DNA of 64,000 nt from Bradyrhizobium sp. JYMT SZCCT0180 (GTDB taxonomy: Bacteria > Pseudomonadota > Alphaproteobacteria > Rhizobiales > Xanthobacteraceae), in assembly GCF_018130165.1 (NCBI RefSeq), contig NZ_JAFCLZ010000012.1, positions 124,001-188,000 on the forward strand, given 5' to 3'. The notes beneath the pieces were generated by a model. It saw only the letters and a program-made list of their open reading frames with translations, ran no database searches and had not been told where the DNA came from. Every line of letters starts with the position of its first letter. Positions within the stretch are counted from its first letter, which is position 1. The position numbers were made by a program, and so were the translations under genes. Positions 28,550 through 37,284 of the stretch are shown here, in pieces.

Positions 28550-29464
28550 TTACTTCGGCTCGCCCGGCAGATGCGTGCCGGTGACGCGGGCATACATCCG
28601 CGCCACCGAGGCGTCGTCGTCGCGGCCCATGCCGGAAGCCGCCGTCATCAGGAACATCTGCAACGCGGCGGCGGCGACCGGCACCGGGAATTTCGCCGTG
28701 CGCGCCATGTCCTGGATGATGCCGAGGTCTTTCACGAAAATCTCCACCGCACTGCGCGGCGCATAATCGCCATCGAGCACATGCGGCATGCGGTTCTCGA
28801 ACATCCAGGAATTGCCGGCGGAGGCCGTGATCACTTCATAGACTTTCTTGATGTCGAGGCCCTGCTTGGCAGCAAATGTAATCGCCTCCGAGGCCGCGGC
28901 GATATGCACGCCGGCCAATAGCTGGTTGATCATCTTGAACGCGGCACCCTGCCCCGCGGCATCGCCGAGTTCATAGAGTTTGGCGGCCATCGCATCCAGC
29001 GCCGGGCGCGCCTTGGCGAACGCGGCTGAACTGCCCGAGGCCAGGATGGTGAGTTCGCCCTGCGCCGCGCGCTGCGCACCGCCGGAGATCGGCGCGTCGA
29101 GATAAAGCCGTCCCGTCGCCTCCAGCTGTTTGGCCAGCCGCCGCGCCACATCGGGGTCCATGGTGGCGGAGGAGATGAAGACAGCGCCCTGCCCCAAGGT
29201 TTCGGCGACACCGTCAGCGCCAAACAGGATGGTTTCGGTTTGCGCCGCATTGACGACGACGCTGACGACGATATCGGCCGCCTTGGCGGCTTCCGCCGGG
29301 GTTTTGGCGCCGTGGCCGCCATCGGCGACGAACCGCGCGACGGACTCGGGCGAGACATCGCACCCCGTCACCTCGAACCCGGCGCGGCGCAGCGAGGTGG
29401 CCATGCCAAAGCCCATCGAGCCCAGCCCGATGACGGCGACGCGCGGTTTTGCGGATTCTGGCAT
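28550..29464 (-). CDS. ltnD: L-threonate dehydrogenase (NAD-dependent beta-hydroxyacid dehydrogenase)
   Basis: A 304-residue 3-hydroxyisobutyrate dehydrogenase-type enzyme. The NAD-binding motif GLGSMG is within VAVIGLGSMGFGMA at about residues 9-22, the substrate motif DAPISGGAQRAAQGELTI follows, and the catalytic Lys is within AAFKMINQLLAGVHIA. LtnD oxidises L-threonate to 2-oxo-tetronate. It is the first gene of the ltnD-otnI-otnK transcript and lies 116 bases from the divergent otnC. Which stereoisomer is used cannot be fixed from sequence alone. Confidence 0.88.
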   Translation of the reverse strand: MPESAKPRVAVIGLGSMGFGMATSLRRAGFEVTGCDVSPESVARFVADGGHGAKTPAEAAKAADIVVSVVVNAAQTETILFGADGVAETLGQGAVFISSATMDPDVARRLAKQLEATGRLYLDAPISGGAQRAAQGELTILASGSSAAFAKARPALDAMAAKLYELGDAAGQGAAFKMINQLLAGVHIAAASEAITFAAKQGLDIKKVYEVITASAGNSWMFENRMPHVLDGDYAPRSAVEIFVKDLGIIQDMARTAKFPVPVAAAALQMFLMTAASGMGRDDDASVARMYARVTGTHLPGEPK

Positions 29465-29580
29465 TGTGGCGTTCCCTTGGGTTTCTCTGAGCCACGGTCC
29501 CTTGCGGCTTTGCCTCTGGGTATCACGGCTTGGCCGCGCTGCCAAAGCGTGAGAAAAGGCCGGAGGAACAGGATTTATCC
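29465..29580. promoter_or_regulatory. divergent promoter region for ltnD-otnI-otnK and otnC
   Basis: This 116-base gap separates the two divergent halves of the threonate pathway and must hold both promoters. A GGAGGAA ribosome site precedes otnC. No clear palindrome that could be the operator stands out. There is no regulator gene next to the cluster. Confidence 0.55.
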
Positions 29581-30237
29581 ATGAGCGAAACCAGAATTCG
29601 CGAGGAAATCTGCCGTCTCGGCCGCTCGCTGTTCGAGCGCGGGCTGACGCCGGGCTCCTCGGGCAATATCAGCGTCAGGCTCGACGATGGCGGCTGGCTG
29701 GTGACCCCGACCAACGCCTCGCTCGGCTCGCTCGATCCTAACAGGCTGTCGCGGTTAGGGCCCGACGGCCAACTCGTCTCCGGCGACGCCCCGACCAAGG
29801 AAGTGCCGCTGCACACCGCCCTCTATCAAACCCGCAGCGCGGCGCGCGCCGTGGTGCACCTGCATTCGACCCATTCGGTTGCGCTCTCGATGCTGCCGGA
29901 GATCGATCCCCGCGCCGCATTGCCGCCGATGACGCCCTATTATCTGATGAAATGCGGCCAGACCGCGCTGGTGCCGTATTTCCGGCCCGGCGATCCGGCG
30001 GTGGCGGACGCCATCAAGGGACTGGCCGGGAAATATTCTTCCGTGCTGCTCGCCAATCACGGCCCGGTGGTATCCGGCGACACGCTGGAAGCGGCGGTGT
30101 TCGCGATCGAGGAACTGGAAGAGACGGCGAAACTGTATCTGCTGCTGCGCGGGTTGAACCCGCGATATCTGTCGCCGGAACAGGTGGCGGATCTGACTAA
30201 GACGTTTGGATTGACGCTACCGGACCACAGCCACTGA
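29581..30237 (+). CDS. otnC: 3-oxo-tetronate 4-phosphate decarboxylase (class II aldolase family)
   Basis: A 218-residue class II aldolase/adducin-family enzyme. It has GLTPGSSGNISVR near residues 19-31, TKEVPLHTALY with the catalytic Glu, and the zinc-binding HLHSTHSVALS and LLANHGPVV segments. OtnC cleaves 3-oxo-tetronate 4-phosphate to dihydroxyacetone phosphate and CO2, completing threonate degradation. The ATG at 29581 opens directly before the conserved helix. It is transcribed away from the rest of the pathway and is followed after about 20 bases by a small exported protein. Confidence 0.9.
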   Translation: MSETRIREEICRLGRSLFERGLTPGSSGNISVRLDDGGWLVTPTNASLGSLDPNRLSRLGPDGQLVSGDAPTKEVPLHTALYQTRSAARAVVHLHSTHSVALSMLPEIDPRAALPPMTPYYLMKCGQTALVPYFRPGDPAVADAIKGLAGKYSSVLLANHGPVVSGDTLEAAVFAIEELEETAKLYLLLRGLNPRYLSPEQVADLTKTFGLTLPDHSH

Positions 30238-30256
30238 TAATGCGCGGAGGATGCTC

Positions 30257-30523
30257 ATGTTCAAATTCATTGGTTTCGCTTTCGGACTTCTGTTCCTGAT
30301 CGGCCTGTCGGATTCGACAGCGCTGGCGCAAGAGACGGCGCAGAGCATGCTGGCGGTACAGATTCGCTCGCAGGGCTATACCTGCGACAAGGCGCTCGGC
30401 GCCGTAAGGGACGCCAAGCGTTCGAAGCCGGACTACGAGGTGTGGGTTCTCAGGTGTAGCAACGCGACCTACCGCGTAGGCCGGTGGCCGGACATGGCGG
30501 CGAAGGTCGAGGTCATCCGGTAG
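30257..30523 (+). CDS. small exported hypothetical protein
   Basis: An 88-residue protein that begins MFKFIGFAFGLLFLIGLSDS, a good Sec signal peptide with a likely cut after ALA near residue 25. The mature part of about 62 residues has two Cys residues (in YTCDKALG and VLRCSNATYRVG) that could form a periplasmic disulfide. It starts just after otnC and may share its transcript. An ATG at 30251 is an alternative start. I do not recognise the family and propose no function. Confidence 0.65.
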   Translation: MFKFIGFAFGLLFLIGLSDSTALAQETAQSMLAVQIRSQGYTCDKALGAVRDAKRSKPDYEVWVLRCSNATYRVGRWPDMAAKVEVIR

Positions 30524-30528
30524 CTGCC

Positions 30529-30594
30529 GTAGCCCGGATGAGCAAAGCGACATCCGGGTATGGTCCCGCATATCGCTCCGCTCTTGCGGGCTAC
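30529..30594. repeat. intergenic palindromic repeat, family E
   Basis: A GTAGCCCGGATGAGC...GCGGGCTAC element with inner CGACATCCGGG. Only this copy is seen in the window. It follows the small exported protein gene. Confidence 0.6.
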
Positions 30595-30632
30595 AGCTCC
30601 TGCCATAGCATCACGAATAGTGACGTTGCGTT

Positions 30633-30747
30633 CCCCCGGATGCTGCGCAGCGCGAAGCGGTGCGCTGCTGATCCGGGGTCCATCGTGTGATACCGCCATG
30701 GGTCCCGGCTCTGCGGAGCAGCGTTCCACGCTGCACCGCGTCCGGGA
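30633..30747. repeat. intergenic palindromic repeat, family F
   Basis: Two hairpin-forming segments, one with CCCCGGATGCTGCGCAGCGC pairing to GCGCTGCTGATCCGGGG, the other CCCGGCTCTGCGGAGCAG to GTCCGGGA. It lies at the convergent end of the second ABC operon, right beside the livF stop. Confidence 0.6.
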
Positions 30748-30757
30748 CACGAGATCA

Positions 30758-31462
30758 TCACAATCCCAGATACGCCTTCCGCACATCCGGATTGGTTCTG
30801 ATGTCGGCCGCGCTGCCCTGCATCAGCACGCGGCCGGTTTGCAGGATGTAGGCGCGGTCGGCGATTTCGAGGCACTCGGCCATCCGCTGCTCGACGATCA
30901 AGACGGTCATGCCGGTGTCGCGGATGCGTTTCACCGCCTGGAAGATTTCATCGACCAGTTTAGGCATGATGCCCTGCGAGGGCTCGTCCAGCATCAACAG
31001 CCGCGGCCGCGTCATCAGCGCGCGGCCGATCGCCAGCATCTGCTGCTCGCCGCCGGACAGCGTTTCGGCGCGCTGATCCAGCCGCTCCGACAGCCGCGGG
31101 AACAGCTTGAAGACCAGATCCAGCGGCGCCTCGCGGTCGGCTTCGCCGCGATAGAGGTAACTGCCGAGCCTTAAGTTGTCGCGCACCGAGAGCCTGGGAA
31201 ACAGCCGGCGGTTTTCCGGCACATAGGCGATGCCGCGCGAGGTAATGACATGCTGCGCCAGGCCGTCGATCCGCTCGCCGTCGAAGGTGACGGTGCCGGA
31301 GCGCGGACGTTCGGCACCGGCGATCGATTTCAGCAGCGTCGACTTGCCGGCCCCGTTGGCGCCGGCGACGCAGACGACCTCGCCCTTGGCGACCTCGATC
31401 GTGACAGCTGAGATCGCGACCAGCCCCTGATAGGCGGTGGTGACTTCATGCACCGACAGCAT
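30758..31462 (-). CDS. ABC importer ATPase, LivF-type (second importer)
   Basis: A 234-residue ATPase with canonical Walker A GANGAGKST at about 34-42, signature loop LSGGEQQ, Walker B LLMLDEPSQG and switch VEQR. Last gene of the second importer operon. It overlaps livG by 17 bases. The normal Lys in its Walker A contrasts with the first importer in the window. Confidence 0.92.
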   Translation of the reverse strand: MLSVHEVTTAYQGLVAISAVTIEVAKGEVVCVAGANGAGKSTLLKSIAGAERPRSGTVTFDGERIDGLAQHVITSRGIAYVPENRRLFPRLSVRDNLRLGSYLYRGEADREAPLDLVFKLFPRLSERLDQRAETLSGGEQQMLAIGRALMTRPRLLMLDEPSQGIMPKLVDEIFQAVKRIRDTGMTVLIVEQRMAECLEIADRAYILQTGRVLMQGSAADIRTNPDVRKAYLGL

Positions 31463-32180
31463 GACGATCCCCCAAATAGGCGGTAATGACTTTCGGATCG
31501 CGAACGACGTCGTTTGGCTTGCCCTCGACCAGCACCTTGCCGAGATCGAGCACGATGGCGCGGTCGACCAGCGGCATCACGATTTCCATGACGTGCTCGA
31601 CCATCAGAATGGTAACGCCGGTGTCACGCACCTTGCGCACCAGTTCGACGCCGGTCTGGGCCTCGAGCGGGGTCAGGCCGGTCAGGCATTCGTCGAGCAG
31701 CAACAGTTTCGGTTCGGTTGCCAGTGCGCGCGCCACCTCGAGGCGGCGTTTTTCCGACGGGACCAGATCGCTGGCGAGCACATTGGCGCGCGCGCCGAGG
31801 CCGCAAAAATCCAGCACCTCATGGGCTTTCTGCCGCGCCACGCGCATCACGGTGTTTCTAACCAGCGCGCCGACAATGACGTTGTCGATCACGGTCATGG
31901 TCTCGAAGCTTTTCACAACCTGAAAGGTCCGGGCGACGCCGCGCACGCAGCGCTCGGCGGCCGGCAGCGCGGTGACGTCTTCGCCGTCGAACCAGATCGA
32001 GCCTTGCGTGGGCGGCAGCACGCCCGCGATCAGATTGAACAGCGTCGATTTGCCGGCGCCGTTCGGCCCGATCAGGCCGACGATTTCGCCGCGCTCGACC
32101 GAGATCGAGACGTCGCTGTTGGCGACGAGCCCGCCGAAGCGCTGCCAGACGCCGCGGGTTTCCAGCAAGGGCGTGCTCAT
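31446..32180 (-). CDS. ABC importer ATPase, LivG-type (second importer)
   Basis: A 244-residue ATPase. It has Walker A GPNGAGKST, a degenerate signature region LVPSEKRRLE, Walker B LLLLDECLTG and the switch VEHV. The ATG at 32180 starts MSTPLLETRGVWQRFGGLVA, a normal LivG opening, and overlaps the permease end by four bases. The weak signature loop is common in LivG proteins. The longer frame to 32363 is inside the permease gene and is not used. Confidence 0.9.
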   Translation of the reverse strand: MSTPLLETRGVWQRFGGLVANSDVSISVERGEIVGLIGPNGAGKSTLFNLIAGVLPPTQGSIWFDGEDVTALPAAERCVRGVARTFQVVKSFETMTVIDNVIVGALVRNTVMRVARQKAHEVLDFCGLGARANVLASDLVPSEKRRLEVARALATEPKLLLLDECLTGLTPLEAQTGVELVRKVRDTGVTILMVEHVMEIVMPLVDRAIVLDLGKVLVEGKPNDVVRDPKVITAYLGDRHAVGA

Positions 32181-33157
32181 CGCGTCGCCTCCTTGCGCTT
32201 GGGTGCGAACAGCGAGACCAGGCCTTGCGGCCGCGCCAGCGAGATCGCGATGATCAAGCCGCCATAGACGATCAGGTCGACGCCGCGGCCGGAGCCGCCG
32301 GCGTAGGACCGCGTCAGTTCCGTGACCGGAATCAGGATGACGGCCCCCAGCATCGGCCCCCACAGCGTGCCGATGCCACCCAGCACCGCGGGCAGCGCCA
32401 TCAGCAGCGAGATGTGAAAGCCCATGATGCTCTCGGGATCGATATAGGAAACGAACTGCGCATAGAAGCTGCCGCCGACCGCGACCAGAAACGCCGACAC
32501 CGCGGCAGCGCCCATCTTGGAATTGAACACCACGACACCAAGGCTTTCAGCGGCGTCCGGATTGTCCTTCACCGCGCGCCACCAATAGCCCCATTTCGAA
32601 TCCTCCAGCCACCAGGTGACGAACCAGGCGACGCAGGCCAGCGCCAGCGCAAAGTAGAAATACGGCAGCTTGCTGCGCGCGAACTGGAATTTGAGCCAGC
32701 TGTCGCCGCGCACGGGAATCTCGATGCCCAGTGCCGCGCCCGCCCAATCCCAGTTGTGGAACAGCAGGAGCCCGATCTCGGCAATGACGATGGTCGCGAT
32801 CGCGAAGTAATGCCCGCGCAGGCGGAAGCAGGGATAGCCCAGCCCCATCGCGATGAGAGCCGATATCAGGCCGCCGCCGAGCATACCGAACCACGGCAGG
32901 ACGCCGAACTTGGTGAACAGCAGCGTCGTGGTGTAGGCGCCGATCCCGAAATAGAGCGCGTGACCGAGCGAGATCTGTCCGCAATAGCCGGAGAGGATAT
33001 TCCAGCTCTGCGACAGCGCCGCCCACATCAGCGTCAGCACCATGATGTTCTGGACGTAGGAGTCCTTGACGAACAGCGGCACCACGGCCGCGATGGCGGC
33101 GAGGCAGAATGCGACGATCAGGTCGCGGCGGCGGCGTTTTGCGAAATCCGTATCCAT
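32177..33157 (-). CDS. ABC importer permease, LivM-type (second importer)
   Basis: A 326-residue inner-membrane permease. The start has a basic cytosolic lead KRRRRDLIV and a first helix, then WNILSGYCGQISLGHALYFGIGAYTT, which is diagnostic of LivM, and LPAVLGGIGTLWGPMLGA near the coupling loop, ending RPQGLVSLFAPKRK. The ATG at 33157 shares a single base with the stop of livH (TGATG), showing tight coupling. Normal family length, unlike the extended LivM at 8355. Confidence 0.92.
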   Translation of the reverse strand: MDTDFAKRRRRDLIVAFCLAAIAAVVPLFVKDSYVQNIMVLTLMWAALSQSWNILSGYCGQISLGHALYFGIGAYTTTLLFTKFGVLPWFGMLGGGLISALIAMGLGYPCFRLRGHYFAIATIVIAEIGLLLFHNWDWAGAALGIEIPVRGDSWLKFQFARSKLPYFYFALALACVAWFVTWWLEDSKWGYWWRAVKDNPDAAESLGVVVFNSKMGAAAVSAFLVAVGGSFYAQFVSYIDPESIMGFHISLLMALPAVLGGIGTLWGPMLGAVILIPVTELTRSYAGGSGRGVDLIVYGGLIIAISLARPQGLVSLFAPKRKEATR

Positions 33158-34035
33158 CACATCGATCCGAACAGGCCGCGCGGCCGCACGAACACGACCA
33201 GGAGATAGACCGCATAGATGCCGACCGACTTCAGTGACGGCGGCAGGAGAAGCGCGGTGGAGGCTTCGACCAGGCCGACGATGATGCCGCCGGCAAAGGC
33301 GCCGAACACGCTGCCGAAGCCGCCCAGCGCAACCGTGACATACGCAATCAGCGCAAACGACGCGCCGACGTCGGGATAGATGTAGAAGAAGATCGACATG
33401 ATGGCGCCGGCCAGGCCGACCAGCGCCGCACCGAGGCCCCAGCCCAGCGCGAACACGCGATTCTTGTCGATACCGACCAGCGCCACCGCGCCGGCGTCCT
33501 CGCGGGTGGCTTCGAGCGCACGGCCGAAGTCGGTTCGGTTGATGAAGTAATAGAGCCCGCCGAAGGCCAGCATCGCCACCGCCGCGCCGATCAGTTGCGG
33601 CTGCGGCAGGAAGATGCCGCCGATCGAGACGGTTTTGCCGCCGAACCAGGAATGGGTGACGCTGCGGTAATCCGGCGTGAAGAAGAACTGCGCCACGCCG
33701 CGCATCACGATCGCAAGGCCGAAGGTGGAGAAGATCTGCACCATGCCGGCATTGGCCTTGGCCCTGACCGCGAAGCGTACGATCAGGAGATAGACCACGG
33801 CGCCAAAGACGAACAACGCCGCCGCGACCAGCGGCGCCGCCAGCAATGGATCGATCGCGAAGAACGCGAACAGGAAGAACGACGCGTACATCGCGATCAT
33901 CAGGAACTCGCCATGGGCGAAATTCACGACGTCCATCAGGCCGAAGATCAGCGCGAGGCCGACCGCAATCAGCCCGTAGAGCAGCCCCATCAAAAGGCCG
34001 CTCGCCAGGCTCTGGATAATGGTCTCGGCTGTCAT
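33157..34035 (-). CDS. ABC importer permease, LivH-type (second importer)
   Basis: A 292-residue permease with about eight membrane segments. It holds the LivH motif LMDVVNFAHGEFLMIAMY, the VTVALGGFGSVFGAFAGG coupling region and the FVRPRGLFG end. It starts 24 bases after the binding-protein gene. Together with LivM it should form the membrane channel for this importer. Confidence 0.92.
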   Translation of the reverse strand: MTAETIIQSLASGLLMGLLYGLIAVGLALIFGLMDVVNFAHGEFLMIAMYASFFLFAFFAIDPLLAAPLVAAALFVFGAVVYLLIVRFAVRAKANAGMVQIFSTFGLAIVMRGVAQFFFTPDYRSVTHSWFGGKTVSIGGIFLPQPQLIGAAVAMLAFGGLYYFINRTDFGRALEATREDAGAVALVGIDKNRVFALGWGLGAALVGLAGAIMSIFFYIYPDVGASFALIAYVTVALGGFGSVFGAFAGGIIVGLVEASTALLLPPSLKSVGIYAVYLLVVFVRPRGLFGSM

Positions 34036-34059
34036 GTCCCCCGCCCCCGTATCCGATCG

Positions 34060-35304
34060 TTACTTCATCGGCCAGACGGCCTCGGCGACCGCGCCTTGCG
34101 GCGGGGAGATGGTGACGAACTTGCCGCCGATATACTGCAACAGCACCGGATCGGCGTCGTTGTTCTGGCCGAGCTCGTCGAACTTCACGCGCTTCCACGG
34201 CATGATGGTCTGCTCGCCCGGGATTTCGGTCGCGGCCAGCGCCGCGCGGATCTTTTCACCATCGGTCGACTTGGCGCGATTGATGGCGTCCGCCAGCACG
34301 ATCAGGCCCATGAACTCGCGCGAGGTGTTGTCGTTCAGGTCCTTGCCCGACTTCGCCTTGAACAAATCGTTGATCTTGCCGACCATCGGCCGCTTGGCCG
34401 CGAGATCGAGCGAGAAGCTGCCGCGGGTGATGACGCCTTCGAGCTTGTCGCCGACGGCGTCGTACAGCGCTTTCTCGGAGAAGCCCGCGGCCTGCGCCAC
34501 GATGGCTTTCGGCTTGTAGCCGAGTTCAGCCATGGTCTTGACCAGCATGATGCCGTCGGTGGTGTAGCTCGAGGGCATCAGCACGTCGGCATTCGCCGAC
34601 TTGAGCTGCTGGACCTCGGCCGACAACGACGGCGAATTGGAGCGGTACTTGATGTCGGCAACGATCTTGTAGCCGCGCTCATTCGCAAGCTTGATCTGCG
34701 CGTTCGCGGAGTCGGTTCCGAAGATCGTGTCCTCGTGGAACAGGGCCAGCGTCTCGATCTTGGTGCCCTTCTTCTTCAAGGCGTCGTAGAAGTCGAACAT
34801 CGCCTTGGTGAACATTTCGTCGTGGGGCGCGGCGCGGAAGAAGAATTTCAGGCCGCGGGTATGCAGGCTCGGCGACGAGTTGTCAGCCGAGACAAACGGG
34901 GTCTGATAGCGCTCGCAGATCTGGCTGATGGTGACCGCCACCGAGCTCTGGTAGCTGCCGATGATGGCGCAGACTTTCTCCTGCGTAATCAAGCGCTCGG
35001 CTTCGGCACGGCCCTTCTGGGGATCGCCCTGATGGTCGGCGAACACGAGCCGAATCTTGGTGCCGCCGAGCCCGGGCAATCCGACTTCCTTTGCCAGCGG
35101 CAGATCGAAATCATGGTTGTTGTTGATGATGTCGGTGGCGGTGACATAGGCATGCTGCGCGTCGACGCCGATCTGCGCATTGGCGCCGGACATCGGATAG
35201 GTGACGCCAATCACCACTTCGGACGTTTGCGCGCGGGCCGCGATCGGCGCGAGAGCGGCGGCAGCGGTGGCTCCAAGCAATACATTGCGGCGCGTGATCG
35301 TCAT
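34060..35304 (-). CDS. ABC importer substrate-binding protein (second importer, Tat-like signal)
   Basis: A 414-residue binding protein. Its signal peptide begins MTITRRNVLLGATAAAALAP with a twin Arg, so export by Tat is possible, and cleavage is likely after ARA near residue 24. The mature protein starts EVVIGVTYPMSGANAQIG and has YQSSVAVTISQICERYQTPF, common in HAAT binding proteins. It is first in its five-gene operon, which lies between the threonate genes and the DUF1445 module, so it may serve either. The ligand cannot be read from sequence. Confidence 0.9.
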   Translation of the reverse strand: MTITRRNVLLGATAAAALAPIAARAQTSEVVIGVTYPMSGANAQIGVDAQHAYVTATDIINNNHDFDLPLAKEVGLPGLGGTKIRLVFADHQGDPQKGRAEAERLITQEKVCAIIGSYQSSVAVTISQICERYQTPFVSADNSSPSLHTRGLKFFFRAAPHDEMFTKAMFDFYDALKKKGTKIETLALFHEDTIFGTDSANAQIKLANERGYKIVADIKYRSNSPSLSAEVQQLKSANADVLMPSSYTTDGIMLVKTMAELGYKPKAIVAQAAGFSEKALYDAVGDKLEGVITRGSFSLDLAAKRPMVGKINDLFKAKSGKDLNDNTSREFMGLIVLADAINRAKSTDGEKIRAALAATEIPGEQTIMPWKRVKFDELGQNNDADPVLLQYIGGKFVTISPPQGAVAEAVWPMK

Positions 35305-35385
35305 TGCAAATCCCCTTTTTAACGGCTGACATCGATGAAGCGGTTAGCGGTTATGGTAAAGCCTCAATGATCGGCACCATCTGCA

Positions 35386-36207
35386 TCAAAGCACGGCAAG
35401 CGCCTTGTTCTGCAAATCGGTCACCAGCATCAGTCCAGGCGCGTGCGTGATCGCAAACGGCAGTTTGGCGGCCGCGATGACCGATTGCGGCGTCACACCG
35501 CAGGCCCAGAACACCGGAATTTCGTCGTCCCCGACCGGCACCGCATCGCCGTAATCAGGCTTGTTGATGTCGGCAATCCCGATCGCATGCGGATGACCGA
35601 GATGAACCGGCGCTCCGTGCACGGACGGAAAGCGCGAGGTGATCTGCACGGCGCGGATCGCATCCGCCGGCTTGAACGGCCTCATCGATACCACCATGGG
35701 ACCCGCGAACGGGCCCGCCGCGCCGCAGGCGATGCTGGTGCGGTACATCGGCACGCGCAGCTTACGCTCGATGTGGCGGATCGGCAGGCCGTCCGCCAGC
35801 AACGCTTCCTCGAATGAATAGGAGCATCCGATCACGAATGCCACCAGGTCGTCGCGCCAGTGCGCGGTAATGTCGGTCGGCTCTTCCACCACTTCGCCGT
35901 CGCGCCAGACGCGGTAGCGCGGCAGGTCGGTGCGAATGTCGAGGTCGAGGCCGAGCGAGGGAATTCTGAAATCACCGACGTCGGACATGCCGATGATCGG
36001 GCACGGTTTGGGATTGAGCTGGCAGAACCGGTGAAACGCGGCCGCCAGCTTTTCCGGCAGGATCACCAGATTGCCCTGCACGAAGCCGTTGGCGACGCCG
36101 GCCGTGGTGGCGGCCATGCCGGTACGGCAGGCATGCCGGGCGGCGACGCTGGGCGATAAATTCGCCGTATCGAGACCGGGTCGTTCCGTCTTTGCCAAGC
36201 TGGTCAT
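35386..36207 (-). CDS. DUF1445 / D-glutamate cyclase-like putative hydro-lyase
   Basis: A 273-residue protein of the DUF1445 (YcsI-like) family. Conserved segments are GFVQGNLVILPEKLA, PCPIIGMSDVGD, FVIGCSYSFEEALL, and PVFWACGVTPQSVI near the end. A mammalian member domain is a D-glutamate cyclase making 5-oxo-D-proline; bacterial members are listed as putative hydro-lyases. It is divergent from the LysR gene across a region with two good LysR boxes and is therefore a likely target of that regulator. The ABC importer lies just downstream on the same strand. Confidence 0.85.
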   Translation of the reverse strand: MTSLAKTERPGLDTANLSPSVAARHACRTGMAATTAGVANGFVQGNLVILPEKLAAAFHRFCQLNPKPCPIIGMSDVGDFRIPSLGLDLDIRTDLPRYRVWRDGEVVEEPTDITAHWRDDLVAFVIGCSYSFEEALLADGLPIRHIERKLRVPMYRTSIACGAAGPFAGPMVVSMRPFKPADAIRAVQITSRFPSVHGAPVHLGHPHAIGIADINKPDYGDAVPVGDDEIPVFWACGVTPQSVIAAAKLPFAITHAPGLMLVTDLQNKALAVL

Positions 36208-36271
36208 CGTTGCAACAGCTCCAATCGGGTCGACATCTACTCCCGCATATGGCTATGATAATGTCTAATCG

Positions 36272-36284
36272 TGATTTTTAATCA
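36272..36284. promoter_or_regulatory. LysR-type operator candidate, distal box
   Basis: TGATTTTTAATCA is a perfect palindrome (TGATT-TTT-AATCA) and fits the T-N11-A pattern of LysR-type regulators. It lies 43 bases before the lysR ATG and about 65 bases upstream of the DUF1445 ATG. Confidence 0.65.
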
Positions 36285-36286
36285 AG

Positions 36287-36309
36287 ATCGATAAAATTAA
36301 TTTATCGAT
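36287..36309. promoter_or_regulatory. LysR-type operator candidate, proximal box
   Basis: ATCGATAAA and TTTATCGAT (36287-36295, 36301-36309) are a perfect nine-base inverted repeat around ATTAA. Inside it, T-AAAATTAATTT-A fits T-N11-A. The centre is 20 bases from that of the other box, two helical turns, as expected for a bound LysR tetramer. Confidence 0.7.
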
Positions 36310-36326
36310 GTGCAGGCAGAGGGTGC

Positions 36327-37244
36327 ATGGTTGATTTCAAGGCAATCGAGACCTTCATGTGGGTGGTGACGCTCGGCAGCTTCCGCGGTGCTGCGCACAA
36401 GCTCAATACCACCCAGCCCGCCATCTCACAGCGGATCGCCCAGCTCGAGCGCGAGGTGGGCGTGAGATTGTTACAGCGCGAGCGCCGCATGGTGATGCCG
36501 ACACCGAACGGCCGGCAATTGCTGGTCTATGCCGAGAAACTGATCGGGCTGCGCTCGGAAATGCTCGCCGTGGTCGGCGACCACTCGGCGATGCGCGGCG
36601 TGCTGCGGCTCGGCGTCGCAGAGACCATCGTCCACACTTTCCTGACGCAGCTGATCAAGAGCGTCAATCACACCTATCCCAACCTCTCGCTCGAGATCGA
36701 AGTCGACATCACCTCGAATTTGCGCAACCGGCTGCTGGCGCAGGAGATCGAGCTGGCGTTCCTGCTCGGACCGGTGACCGGGCCAACCATCAGCAACCGG
36801 GTGCTGTGCGACTATTCGGTCGGATTCCTTGCCAGTCCTTCGCTCGGGCTAGGCAAGGAACGGCTGTCGGTGCATGACCTCGCCAAGTTTCCCATCATCA
36901 CCTTTCCGCGCAAGACGCCGCCTTACGAGATCGTCCGCTCGCTGTTCAACCGGCCCGACCTGCCGCCGATGCGCCTGCACGCCAGCGCCTCGCTGGGTAC
37001 GGTCAAACATATGGCGATCGAAGGCCTCGGCATTGCGGTCATTCCGACAGCGATTGTCGAAAGCGAAATCGCGGATGGAAGGCTGCAATTGCTGTCGACC
37101 AACCTGCAGATGCCACTGTTGACGTTTTCGGCGAGCTGGCTGGCTTCTCCGGACACCATCGCGGTCGAACGGGTGGCTGAACTGGCGGCCTCGCTCGCGC
37201 AGGGCGGTGTCGTTGTTGACGCGCCGCTGCAGGCGCGTCATTGA
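36327..37244 (+). CDS. LysR-family transcriptional regulator
   Basis: A 305-residue regulator. The N-terminal winged helix covers residues 1-60: FKAIETFMWVVTLGSFRGAA, then TTQPAISQRIAQLEREVG, the recognition helix typical of LysR proteins. The effector domain spans about 90-300. It lies divergent to the DUF1445 gene and about 40 bases before the M20 hydrolase, which reads in the same direction. It probably controls both sides through the two palindromes upstream, sensing a substrate or intermediate of that module. The effector is unknown. Confidence 0.93.
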   Translation: MVDFKAIETFMWVVTLGSFRGAAHKLNTTQPAISQRIAQLEREVGVRLLQRERRMVMPTPNGRQLLVYAEKLIGLRSEMLAVVGDHSAMRGVLRLGVAETIVHTFLTQLIKSVNHTYPNLSLEIEVDITSNLRNRLLAQEIELAFLLGPVTGPTISNRVLCDYSVGFLASPSLGLGKERLSVHDLAKFPIITFPRKTPPYEIVRSLFNRPDLPPMRLHASASLGTVKHMAIEGLGIAVIPTAIVESEIADGRLQLLSTNLQMPLLTFSASWLASPDTIAVERVAELAASLAQGGVVVDAPLQARH

Positions 37245-37284
37245 AGCGGATCGGGTGAGCATCAATCAAGACCGGAATGGCTGA

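Noticed and set aside
32177..34198. A single 673-codon frame covering both second-importer permeases
   Set aside because: The first half is a shadow of livH in another frame; only the last 326 codons (start 33157) form a true LivM.
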